Positions 1 through 7,219 of a stretch of 27,506 nt of DNA are shown piece after piece. Position 1 is the stretch's first letter. The number at the start of each line of letters is the position of its first letter. Source of the stretch: Eisenbergiella sp900555195 (GTDB lineage Bacteria > Bacillota > Clostridia > Lachnospirales > Lachnospiraceae); assembly GCA_902492555.1 (NCBI GenBank), contig CABUMH010000050.1, positions 1-27,506 on the forward strand, in the 5' to 3' direction. The notes below the pieces were generated by a model. That model saw nothing but the letters and a program-made list of their open reading frames with translations. It searched no databases and had not been told where the DNA came from. A program made the translations under genes and the position numbers.

Positions 1-1
1 T

Positions 2-214
2 ATTCGGGATCCAAAAGAGCCCTGCCAGGCCAAGTTATCCGAAGCCTGCGGGCTGCGCCATCTGGCATTCCGGGTAAAGGATATGGATGAGGCGGTAAAC
101 TGGCTGAAGGAATTGGGAATTGAAACGGAACCTGTTCGGATGGATCCTTTCACAGAAAAAAGGATGACCTTCTTCAAAGATCCGGACGGGCTGCCGCTCG
201 AACTGCATGAGTGA
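2..214 (+). CDS. VOC-family (glyoxalase/dioxygenase-like) protein, C-terminal part
   Basis: Open from the window edge to a TGA at 212-214, so the 5' end is missing. The readable 70 residues include LRHLAFRVKDMDEAV and, near the end, FFKDPDGLPLELHE. The first is the start of the second beta-alpha-beta module of vicinal-oxygen-chelate proteins; in the second, the final Glu of LELHE is a usual metal ligand. Small stand-alone proteins of this type (YaeR/GloA2-like) are metal-dependent lyases or isomerases; the substrate cannot be read from this fragment. The stop lies 9 bases before the ATG of the following broken phosphoesterase, so the two were probably one transcription unit. Confidence 0.75.
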   Translation: MRDPKEPCQAKLSEACGLRHLAFRVKDMDEAVNWLKELGIETEPVRMDPFTEKRMTFFKDPDGLPLELHE

Positions 215-223
215 GGTACAAAA

Positions 224-687
224 CATGGATATAGCAGTTATGGCCGATATTCACGGAAACAGCCAGGCTCATTGCGCGCAGCGACTGTCCTCTGATCCTT
301 TTCGGCCATACCCATTTGCAGGGAAAGCTTCAATATGGCGGAAAGTCCGCATTAAATCCGGGTTCCGTGGGGCTCTCCCTGCGGGATGGCAGACAGGCGG
401 AATACATGATCCTGCATGTGCGCGGCGGCTCCTTTGAAGAAGAATTCAGGTGTCTGAAATATGACACCAATCAGGTGATCCGCCAGTTGGCAGAATCCGG
501 GCTTTCCGAATACGCCCCCATCTGGAGCGCGGTCACCCAGCAGCTTTTGATAGGCGGCGCCGTCGCTCATGGAACCGTGCTGGAGCGCGCGATGGAACTG
601 TGCCGCCTGGCCACAGGAGACTGCCGCTGGCCGGACGTGCCGGAAGAATACATGGTGCAGGCCTTTGAGGAACTCATCGGGCATTAG
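224..687 (+). pseudogene. metallophosphoesterase (YfcE/MJ0936-like), middle deleted and frameshifted
   Basis: The ATG at 224 follows a GAGTGAGG ribosome site and opens MDIAVMADIHGNSQA, the first metal motif (DxH) of calcineurin-type phosphoesterases. That frame then loses similarity. From about 283, in a different frame, PLILFGHTHLQGKL appears, which is the last metal motif (GHTH) of the family, followed by a normal C-terminal region ending at the TAG at 685-687. The central motifs (GDxx and GNHE, normally about 100 residues) are absent between roughly 265 and 283. So both ends survive while the middle was removed out of frame; the product cannot be an active phosphoesterase. A short TTG-started C-terminal peptide (from 316) is formally possible but has no evident ribosome site. 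Confidence 0.8.
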
Positions 688-741
688 AAAAAATTCCAGG
701 CAGAAGTTCCTGTATACGGCAAAATCCATCTCCTGGGGCGG

Positions 742-1953
742 TCATTCCTGCCCTTCCTCAGCGTCAATTATTACCGTTCCCATCATCTGGCCAACCAGTT
801 CCGCGCCGGATACAGCCTGGCCCAGTTCGTACAGGGATGCGTTCTCACTGTAATCCCCATAGAACATCACCACATCCCCCCACGGCGCATAATACGCCAG
901 GGTTCCGGCGCCGCTTGCCGCCAGAGGGGAATCCGCGGTGTCCAGTTCCTGCGGGGGATAAAATATCTTTTCATTGGTACTGTAATCCTCAACCTCGATG
1001 GTAAGAGGAAGCTGTGCATAGAGAGAATCCGCAGCGGTCCCGTCGTTCAGTTCATAAATTACCGTATTATCCCCAAACTGCACGGATATCCGCCGAGGCT
1101 GTTCTCCTTCCTCCTGCATTTGTTCCTCCTGTGTCTGTTCTTCTTGTTCCTGCTCCTCCTGCGCTACGGCCTGCTGCCCGGCATTCTCTTGCCCGTCTGT
1201 CCCTTCTTTCTTCGACAGTCCGAGGCCCTCTACCCAGCTGCGGATTTCCTCTTCAGAACCAGCTGCATCCTCTTCATAGCAGTCAAAAATCTGATCGGAG
1301 AGTATCGCTCCCGGAGCGGCCTGAGTGATGATCTCCACGCTGTTGGCAAGCCCGCCGGTACCGTGGGAACAAAACAGGTACACCTGCTTACCGGAAAGAT
1401 CATTCTGTTCCAGGAACGACAGAAGCGCCATGGGTACGCCGTACCACCAGTTCGGGTATCCAAGAAAAACCGTATCATACTGTTCCAGATTCGTCACATT
1501 TTCCTCCAGTTCCGGACGGGCATCGTCTCCCCGCTCTTCGTTTGCCCGGGACAGGCATGCATCCCAGTCGCTCGGATACGGATCCGTCACCCGGATGGAA
1601 AACAGATCGCCTCCCGTCTCTTCCTGCACCCAGCCCGCAAGCTGCTGCACATTTCCGGGAGCGATGACGCTGGGGGATGCCACTGTATCCACATCATCAG
1701 CCAGAATGGCATTATCCGCCCAGGAAAAATACGCCACCAGGATATTACTGCCCAACCTACTCCTATCCGAAGCTTCTGTGCCCGCATCTTCCGATTCCGC
1801 CATGCCGCCTGATGCCTCCTGCCCGGATGCCGCTGCGCTTTCCTGTGCAGATTCAGGCAGCCCTTCCGTCCGCTCTCCGTCTCCGGCACAGGCCGTGAGT
1901 GAAACAAACATGATAGCGGCCACTATGGCCGAAACAGTTTTTCTCAGTTTCAT
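742..1953 (-). CDS. flavodoxin / cyclophilin-like fusion lipoprotein
   Basis: The start at 1953 is chosen because AGGAGG sits 8 bases upstream and the protein then begins with a lipoprotein signal (MKLRKTV..., hydrophobic stretch, LTAC lipobox with Cys22). An upstream in-frame extension has no such features. After an acidic Ser/Ala-rich linker comes a flavodoxin-4 type domain (about residues 65-245): NILVAYFSW, GYPNWWYGVPMALLSFLE and FCSHGTGG. A Glu/Gln repeat linker (QEEQ units) leads to a cyclophilin-like-2 domain (about 285-400) with FYPPQEL and DVVMFYGDY. This pairing is known in Firmicutes; the likely role is extracytoplasmic flavin-dependent reduction, with an unknown substrate. It is last in the minus-strand unit with the MATE exporter and broken hydrolase. 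Confidence 0.88.
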   Translation of the reverse strand: MKLRKTVSAIVAAIMFVSLTACAGDGERTEGLPESAQESAAASGQEASGGMAESEDAGTEASDRSRLGSNILVAYFSWADNAILADDVDTVASPSVIAPGNVQQLAGWVQEETGGDLFSIRVTDPYPSDWDACLSRANEERGDDARPELEENVTNLEQYDTVFLGYPNWWYGVPMALLSFLEQNDLSGKQVYLFCSHGTGGLANSVEIITQAAPGAILSDQIFDCYEEDAAGSEEEIRSWVEGLGLSKKEGTDGQENAGQQAVAQEEQEQEEQTQEEQMQEEGEQPRRISVQFGDNTVIYELNDGTAADSLYAQLPLTIEVEDYSTNEKIFYPPQELDTADSPLAASGAGTLAYYAPWGDVVMFYGDYSENASLYELGQAVSGAELVGQMMGTVIIDAEEGQE

Positions 1954-2025
1954 TTGATTGCCTCCTGTTCTTTTGATATTGTCTCTGGCACCCCTTTGGA
2001 CGAAACAGGACTGGTGCCGCACCAT

Positions 2026-2626
2026 TCAAATATAAAAGAGCCTGTTGATCCAGTTTATACACATCGGAACCCACATCCGCACGTTGGGATTGGCTTCATT
2101 GAGACGCCTGCCTTCCTCATTATAGGAGCTTAAACTGTTGCAGACGGACATTCCATGCTCCCCTCCCTGAAAAATATGCAGTTCAAAAGGCAGATCCAGT
2201 TCCAGCATCTTCGCCGCAATCATGAGCGGATTGACCGCCGGCACATACCTGTCGTATCTGTTGTGCCACAAAAACAGAGGCGGCATATGCGGGCCTGCAT
2301 AGTTGATAAAATCCGGCTGCGGCGTACAGTCCTTCGCGATTTTGGCGCAGTCCGGATTATAATACTTCGGATCCTGCTGGATGGTGTTGGTATTGTCCCA
2401 GGGCGCATATGCGATGACTGCCGCATCAGGCCGGATCCCCTCCTGCGGGACGCCCAGGCGTTCGGCCAGACCGGGCGTATTCCATTGCGTTGCCGACATC
2501 GCTGCCAGGCATAATGATCACGCCGGGCCGCTTGGCGATCTGAAAATTTCCCTGTTCAGACTGGTCATGAATATAGGTTGTCAGAGTCACATTTTCTTTT
2601 CCCAACTGGATTACTTTATGAATCAT
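2026..2626 (-). pseudogene. alpha/beta hydrolase (acetyl-esterase/xylanase-like), middle deleted and frameshifted
   Basis: The ATG at 2626 overlaps the stop of the MATE gene (ATGA), so translation was probably coupled. The first frame gives MIHKVIQLGKENVTLTTYI and PGVIIMPG, the N-terminal beta strands and oxyanion-loop region. After about 2510 the homologous frame changes, and WNTPGLAERLGVPQ, IRPDAAVIAYAP, PPLFLWHNRYDRYVP and GGEHGMSV follow, which is the C-terminal half with the acid Asp and catalytic His. The nucleophile-elbow region (GxSxG) and most of the central domain are missing between the two parts. The protein should be inactive. An internal ATG at 2499 would yield a 157-residue C-terminal piece without the catalytic Ser. 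Confidence 0.8.
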
Positions 2627-4047
2627 CCTTCCGCTCCTTTCACGATTTTCTTTGCTGTCCGTATTTCTATATCGGATGAATCCCGATCATATATATAACA
2701 ATCCGCCAGCACTTTTCGCTTCGCACGTTTCCACAGGGCAAGCCCCAAAGGCAGTGCCAGCAGCTCCGCCAGCAGAAACGCAAGCCATATCAGATTGAGC
2801 CTCCGAAAAGGAATGAATAAGAATACCAATCCCACCGGAAAGATCACCTGGCGGGCCATGGTCAGATACATGCTGTAGGTTCCAAGGCCCAGTCCCTGGA
2901 ATACCGCGGCCAATACCATTCCCACCGTGGATGCCAGATAGCTGAGCGCAAAGATCCGCAAAGCCGGGACTCCGATGGACATCATATCTTCGGAGGCATC
3001 GAACAGCCGCAGGACCAATGCAGGAGCTCCTTCCAGCAGGATCAGGAACAGGCCGTATATCAGAAACGCATATATCAGGGTCCAGCGGATCGCCTCTATA
3101 ATCCGTTTTTCCCTGCCCGCTCCATAATTGTATGCCACGATCGGGATTAAACCGTTGTCGAGCCCATGGACGCCCACAGTAACCACGCTCTGTATTTTGG
3201 TACAGATCCCGTACACCACAACCGCCGTGGTTGAAAATCTGATAATCAGGGAGTTCATGCAGATACCCACCACTGAAACAACTCCCTGCACCACCGTTGT
3301 GGGAATTCCCACCCGCAGAATCGACCGAAGGCTCTCAATATCCGGACGAAATGTAAACGCAATCGGTATCTCACGGTTATATCTGCAGTTGATGAAATAA
3401 CCTGCCACACATCCCGCAGATTGGCCGATCACCGTCGCAATGGCTGCCCCTGCTGTTCCCATAGCCGGAATGCCAAAGAACCCGAATATAAAGATCGGAT
3501 CCAAAATCAGATTGGTAACGGATGCTGCGGACAGGGTGAACAGAAACAGGGACGACCGTCCACTGGCGATCACCAGCCTGTCGAACACCCACTGCCCCAT
3601 CTGGCCGAGGGAAAACAGCATGCAGATGCGCAGGTAATCCGCTCCGTACTCCGCGATCCTCTCATTTCCGCCCGCCTGCCATGTAAAATAGGGCTCTATA
3701 AACAGCAGCCCGCAGACAGCGATCAGAAGCCATGCACAGATGGCAAGAAAAATCGCGGCGGATGCCGCCTTCTTCGCTTTTTCTTCATCTTTTTCACCAA
3801 GCGCTCTGGATACCACCGCATTCAGTCCCACGGCGATCCCGCTGCCAAGAGCCGCCATCAGCGTCTGTACCGGCGCCGCCAGCGAAACCGCAGTCAGCGC
3901 TTCTTCCGAAACATAGGAAACGTACACACTGTCCACCACGTTATATAAAGAGCTGATCAATAGCGAAAGCATCAGCGGAATCCCGATCCGAATGATCAGG
4001 CGGGAAAGCGGCATTGTTTCCATCGGGTTTTCTTTGGTTTTCGGCAT
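2623..4047 (-). CDS. MATE family efflux transporter
   Basis: A 474-residue membrane protein with about twelve hydrophobic segments and typical MATE features: PLSRLIIRIGIPLMLSLL at the start, NVVDSVYVSYVSEEALTAVS in the first half, NLILDPIFIFGFFGIPAMG in the middle, and a matching second bundle. The start at 4047 has AGAGGGA upstream; an ATG nine codons earlier lies in the terminator-like stem of the leader and is unlikely. MATE proteins export cations or drugs by Na+ or H+ antiport. The leader has the architecture of a guanidine-IV riboswitch, whose known targets are mepA-type MATE genes, so guanidinium or a guanidine-like compound is a reasonable substrate guess. It overlaps the next gene by 4 bases. 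Confidence 0.92.
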   Translation of the reverse strand: MPKTKENPMETMPLSRLIIRIGIPLMLSLLISSLYNVVDSVYVSYVSEEALTAVSLAAPVQTLMAALGSGIAVGLNAVVSRALGEKDEEKAKKAASAAIFLAICAWLLIAVCGLLFIEPYFTWQAGGNERIAEYGADYLRICMLFSLGQMGQWVFDRLVIASGRSSLFLFTLSAASVTNLILDPIFIFGFFGIPAMGTAGAAIATVIGQSAGCVAGYFINCRYNREIPIAFTFRPDIESLRSILRVGIPTTVVQGVVSVVGICMNSLIIRFSTTAVVVYGICTKIQSVVTVGVHGLDNGLIPIVAYNYGAGREKRIIEAIRWTLIYAFLIYGLFLILLEGAPALVLRLFDASEDMMSIGVPALRIFALSYLASTVGMVLAAVFQGLGLGTYSMYLTMARQVIFPVGLVFLFIPFRRLNLIWLAFLLAELLALPLGLALWKRAKRKVLADCYIYDRDSSDIEIRTAKKIVKGAEG

Positions 4048-4073
4048 ATTCTTTTCCCTCTTGCAATTATGCA

Positions 4074-4114
4074 AAACGCCGGCCCGACAGGATTCCTCCT
4101 ACTGGCCGGCGTTT
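4074..4114 (-). terminator. transcription terminator/attenuator before the MATE gene
   Basis: A perfect 11-bp stem, AAACGCCGGCC (4114-4104) with GGCCGGCGTTT (4084-4074), encloses a 19-nt loop and is followed by only four Us. It lies inside the leader, between the riboswitch-like element and the ribosome site, so it most likely acts as a conditional terminator rather than as the end of an upstream gene. Confidence 0.6.
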
Positions 4115-4159
4115 ATCTTCCGGTATGAATCCTTCTGCCGTTACAGTAGCAGAAACGGG
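4074..4159 (-). promoter_or_regulatory. candidate guanidine-IV (mepA-motif) riboswitch in the MATE leader
   Basis: On the minus strand, hairpin P1 has stem CCGTT/AACGG (4154-4158 with 4138-4142) and an 11-nt loop containing CTACTG (4149-4144). Then come AGGATTC (4133-4127), a small CCGG/CCGG hairpin (4120-4123 with 4106-4109), and CAGTAG (4104-4099), complementary to the P1 loop. GAATCCT (4095-4089) is complementary to AGGATTC. These pairings compete with a terminator stem that ends 26 bases before the MATE start codon. A P1-loop pseudoknot that excludes a terminator, upstream of a MATE gene in Clostridia, fits the published guanidine-IV design as I remember it. The class assignment is inference; the competing pairings are seen directly. 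A TATAAT at 4192-4197 is a possible -10 box, but no good -35 is visible. Confidence 0.6.
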
Positions 4160-4242
4160 ATTATATGTCTAATACTTGTATACTATCTCTTATTATACGT
4201 TCCAGGCATAAAAATGTGTTTCGCCGCATCACTGGGGTTAGT

Positions 4243-4309
4243 TGAAATTCTAAATGCAACATTGAAATTGTAAATGCACATTGAAAATTTTATGAAGTTG
4301 TAAATGCAC
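4243..4309 (+). repeat. three direct copies of a 17-bp motif (TGAARTTSTAAATGCAM)
   Basis: Copies at 4243-4259, 4263-4279 and 4293-4309 share the TGAA-TT-TAAATGCA pattern. Read on the other strand they resemble the multiple terminal repeats near the ends of IS21-family elements (TGCATTTACAATTTCA type). No IstA or IstB gene is present, so this may be an orphan end of a lost element. The repeat is seen directly; the IS21 link is from memory and tentative. Confidence 0.6.
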
Positions 4310-4369
4310 CCCGTTTGGATAAGGTTTTTTCGGTTTTCTTTGTCCTGCCTTCCTATCTGTATTTTCGGC

Positions 4370-4737
4370 TTACTTCTTAAATAAAGCCGGTGTCAAATGA
4401 ATGGAATCGGACGGGATTTTCTCAAGGCCAAGCCGCTCCGCGGCTTCCTGGCCATAGATCTTCACAAACTCATGGGGTCGCAGTAAAATATCCGGCACTG
4501 AATCTCTCCGGTTTCCGGGTCCTCTTCGACCTTCATCGAGTCGGTAAACTCGCTCCCACGGTCCGTCACAATCACCTGAAACAGCATGGAGAAGCAGGTT
4601 CCCCCAAGCCTTTGGCGCAGCTCCCTGAAGATCTCCGTCACGCTTGCCGCTGTATTTCTCTCCCGCAGGAACATCAGTTGCAGGTCGCAGGTAGCGAGGA
4701 GAATCGTCAGGATTACCTGCCCTCCTGCTTCTTTTCA
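4370..4737 (-). pseudogene. IS30-family transposase remnant
   Basis: In one minus-strand frame (about 4737-4462) the sequence reads VILTILLATCDLQLMFLRER, SVTEIFRELRQRLGG, VIVTDRGSEFTDSM and GEIQCRIFYCDPM, which is the catalytic part of IS30-type DDE transposases: DRGSEF carries the second Asp and FYCDP follows it. The frame stops just after CDPM. A different frame then reads HEFVKIYGQEAAERLGLEKI...LTPALFKK and ends at 4370; this is the normal C-terminus of the family. The segment carrying the catalytic Glu and the N-terminal HTH region are both missing. The element is dead, and no clear terminal inverted repeats are visible. Confidence 0.72.
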
Positions 4738-4961
4738 TTTTCCAGAATGAGCCGTGTGCCTATGGTACACCCATTATATCCCAGATCATTCTGAAGCATC
4801 TTTTGGGCTGTGGCAAAAAATCTCTGCTGAAATCGTCCGGCAGAAAGCTGCAGAGCCATGTCCACAAGATTGCGGACGCCTCGCTCCGGATCGTCTTTCA
4901 TGCCTTTCAGCGCCTTTTTCACAACCATTTCAACCAACACCCGGGACATACTGTTTTCCAT
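4713..4961 (-). CDS. 82-residue truncated protein of unknown function
   Basis: The ATG at 4961 has AAGGAG 10 bases upstream, so this is a genuine gene start. The product begins MENSMSRVLVEMVVKKAL, followed by DDPERGVRNLVDMALQL and RFQQRFFATAQKMLQN, and ends DLGYNGCTIGTRL...KKQEGR where it runs into the IS30 remnant. I recall longer Lachnospiraceae proteins (several hundred residues) with the same N-terminus and with a LGYNGCT motif lying some 25 residues further on. If so, this copy has lost a short internal segment and the whole C-terminal part. The function of the family is unknown to me. Confidence 0.5.
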   Translation of the reverse strand: MENSMSRVLVEMVVKKALKGMKDDPERGVRNLVDMALQLSAGRFQQRFFATAQKMLQNDLGYNGCTIGTRLILENEKKQEGR

Positions 4962-5056
4962 CTATCATTTACTCCTTTGCGCAGGATGTTCTTTTGTTAT
5001 TCTATAAGAATAATACTAAGATGGAGCCATTCTCTCAATGGACAAATCGATCTCTA

Positions 5057-5073
5057 TGTTACAAAAAGTAACA
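5057..5073. promoter_or_regulatory. 17-bp palindrome TGTTAC-N5-GTAACA, possible operator
   Basis: A perfect inverted repeat lies about 100 bases upstream of the 82-residue gene and between it and the GH42 terminator. The arms and spacing fit a dimeric repressor site. There is no direct evidence of use. Confidence 0.25.
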
Positions 5074-5125
5074 AACTTCCTTTCCCGCCATATTGGAAAA
5101 TCCTGTTTCTTTCCTGGGGACGGCC

Positions 5126-5166
5126 TAAAAAGCAAGATGGACAAGCGGCAGAATTACCGCTTGCCC
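5126..5166 (-). terminator. rho-independent terminator after the GH42 gene
   Basis: On the minus strand, GGGCAAGCGG (5166-5157) pairs with CCGCTTGTCC (5148-5139), with one G-T pair and an 8-nt loop. A U-run follows (A-run 5126-5130 on the plus strand) after a short gap. It lies 38 bases downstream of the GH42 stop and closes the sbcDC operon. Confidence 0.75.
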
Positions 5167-5203
5167 AAATTTCTTTTCTATTTTTCTTATACTGTTTTTC
5201 TTT

Positions 5204-7219
5204 TTATCCTTCTTTCTCCACAATCAGCAGATCCCACGCTCCTATTGTCAATGTCTCGCCCGGCTCCACCTGCCTTCCGCTGAACAATTCCGTTCCTCCG
5301 TCCGGGCAGATACAGGATACCGGTTCTTTGGAATAGTTCAGGAAATAGGTGACCTTCGCTCCCTTTTCATTGAGCCCTTCCTTGATGACCAGCGGGAATG
5401 CGTATTCCTGTTTCCAGCCCCACAGCCCCTTTTCCTTCCATACGGAAGCGATCAGCGCCTTCAGGTACTCAGGAGAAGTCATGCAGCCAAGATAGATGCC
5501 CTCCCCCTTTCCGTATGCATGTCTGGTTACCGCCGCATACTTTTTCCATGCATAGTGACCGTAGGAAGAGATCACTTCCGCTCCTTCCGGCTCCAGCAGC
5601 TCCATGAACAGCCTGGCCTGTCTTTCCTTGCCGGAAAGCGGGAAATCATCTCCGGTAAGTCCCGCATCTGCGGGCACCGTGAATTCATGGTAGGCTATCC
5701 CAAAGCAGTCCTTAAGCACATGTGGCTGAACATCCGGCCATACCTTTACGTTCTCATCCGTAAAGCCGGTCTTGAAGGTGGCGATCAGGCAGCCGCCCGC
5801 TTCCGCATAGGCCCTGAGCCGTTCCAGACAGTCTTCACTGGCGCTGTACATGGCGGGGACAAAGAGCACGTCATAGCCGGACAGCTGCTCCTCTTCGTCG
5901 CTTACCAGATCGCATTCAATATTCAACTCATAGAGCGCGTCAAAGATCCAGCGGACCACATCATTATATCCCAATCCGCCTTCCGCCCCGGCCGGGAACG
6001 GGAACCAATTCAGCGCCGTCAGGGAGGGGTTGCTTACCATGATCGCTGTCCTGCAGTCTTTTTTCAGGCGAAGCAGATGGTCTCCCAGTTCCCGGAACTG
6101 CCGTCCGATCACGCAGGCTTCGCGGTAAACCGCATTTTCCGCAAAGTCATGGCTCAAGATTCCCTTCCAGTACGTCTCACATGCGTTATGGATGGAATGC
6201 CAGTGCCAGTACATCACGCCGTTCGCCCCGTTCGCCAGATGGCTGAACGCCTGCAGGCGCAGCTGGCCTTCATAAGGCGTCCACTCCGGAAATCCCTGTG
6301 CTTCCGTTTCGATCACCAGATAGTTGTCCTTCTTTAAGGAGCGGGTCAGGCTTCCGCAGAAGGCGATCTCTTTGCCCGTCAGCTTATCCTGGCTGGGATG
6401 ATAGATGTCACAGCCTGCCACATCCAGCACCTGGGCTGCTGCAAAGTGATCCACATCCGGCTGCACGCCGAAGGAATGTCCCTTCCACCCAAAGTCAAAA
6501 TTGTGGGTGATGAACTGATCGGGACGGCAGTATTCCCGGACGATCTCGGACTGGCGGCGCAGAAACTCTGTCACCTGACGGCGCTGGAACGCTTCAAACG
6601 CACAGCCAAGGCTTCCGTTGATGGTGCCCACCACGCTGGGGAATTCTTCCCAGGAGTTGATCCGGTTGCTCCAGTAGTTCAGGCCGAAGTCCCGGTTCAG
6701 GCGCTCCAGATCCCCGCCATAGCGTTTTCTCATGGCTCTGACGAACATCTGCTGCACATTCTCGCTGCAGGTTCCGAAATGTTTTGTCTCGTTGTCCAGC
6801 TGAAAGCCGATCACGCAGGAATAGCCCTGCACGGCCTCCATCAGCTTCCGGATAATCCGCTCCGCATAGAAGCGATAGGCGGGATGGGTGATGTCCATGA
6901 TCTGCCTGGCTCCGTAAGGGCGCTTTCCGCTCTTATCCGTGACCATGATCTCCGGATAGGCCTTGGCCATCCATGCCGGAATCGCGTAGGTAGGTGTGCC
7001 CACGATTACATGGAGTCCCTCCCGCTCACAGGCGTCCAGCACCCGGGTCACATGGGAGAAATCAAATACCCCGTCCTCCGGCTCCTCGCTGCTCCAGGTG
7101 GATTCCGCGATGCGGATCACGTTCAGCCCCGCCTTCTTCATCATGCGAATGTCTTCGTCCAGCCTTTCATAGGGCATATATTCATCATAATATGCCGCTC
7201 CGTATAAGAGTTCTTTCAT
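5204..7219 (-). CDS. GH42 family beta-galactosidase
   Basis: A 671-residue protein with the GH42 order: N-terminal TIM barrel (MKELLYGAAYYDEYMP, then MMKKAGLNVIRIAESTWS), a trimerisation-type middle domain (about 390-590) and a small C-terminal beta domain. The acid/base Glu is in QLDNETKHFG (about residue 144) and the probable nucleophile in LVIETEAQGFPEW (about 304). No signal peptide is seen, so it should work in the cytoplasm on imported galactosides or plant-glycan oligosaccharides. The start at 7219 is preferred because GGAAGGAG precedes it. Its ATG overlaps the sbcC stop (ATGA), which makes it the last gene of a repair operon, an unexpected place for a glycosidase. Confidence 0.93.
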   Translation of the reverse strand: MKELLYGAAYYDEYMPYERLDEDIRMMKKAGLNVIRIAESTWSSEEPEDGVFDFSHVTRVLDACEREGLHVIVGTPTYAIPAWMAKAYPEIMVTDKSGKRPYGARQIMDITHPAYRFYAERIIRKLMEAVQGYSCVIGFQLDNETKHFGTCSENVQQMFVRAMRKRYGGDLERLNRDFGLNYWSNRINSWEEFPSVVGTINGSLGCAFEAFQRRQVTEFLRRQSEIVREYCRPDQFITHNFDFGWKGHSFGVQPDVDHFAAAQVLDVAGCDIYHPSQDKLTGKEIAFCGSLTRSLKKDNYLVIETEAQGFPEWTPYEGQLRLQAFSHLANGANGVMYWHWHSIHNACETYWKGILSHDFAENAVYREACVIGRQFRELGDHLLRLKKDCRTAIMVSNPSLTALNWFPFPAGAEGGLGYNDVVRWIFDALYELNIECDLVSDEEEQLSGYDVLFVPAMYSASEDCLERLRAYAEAGGCLIATFKTGFTDENVKVWPDVQPHVLKDCFGIAYHEFTVPADAGLTGDDFPLSGKERQARLFMELLEPEGAEVISSYGHYAWKKYAAVTRHAYGKGEGIYLGCMTSPEYLKALIASVWKEKGLWGWKQEYAFPLVIKEGLNEKGAKVTYFLNYSKEPVSCICPDGGTELFSGRQVEPGETLTIGAWDLLIVEKEG

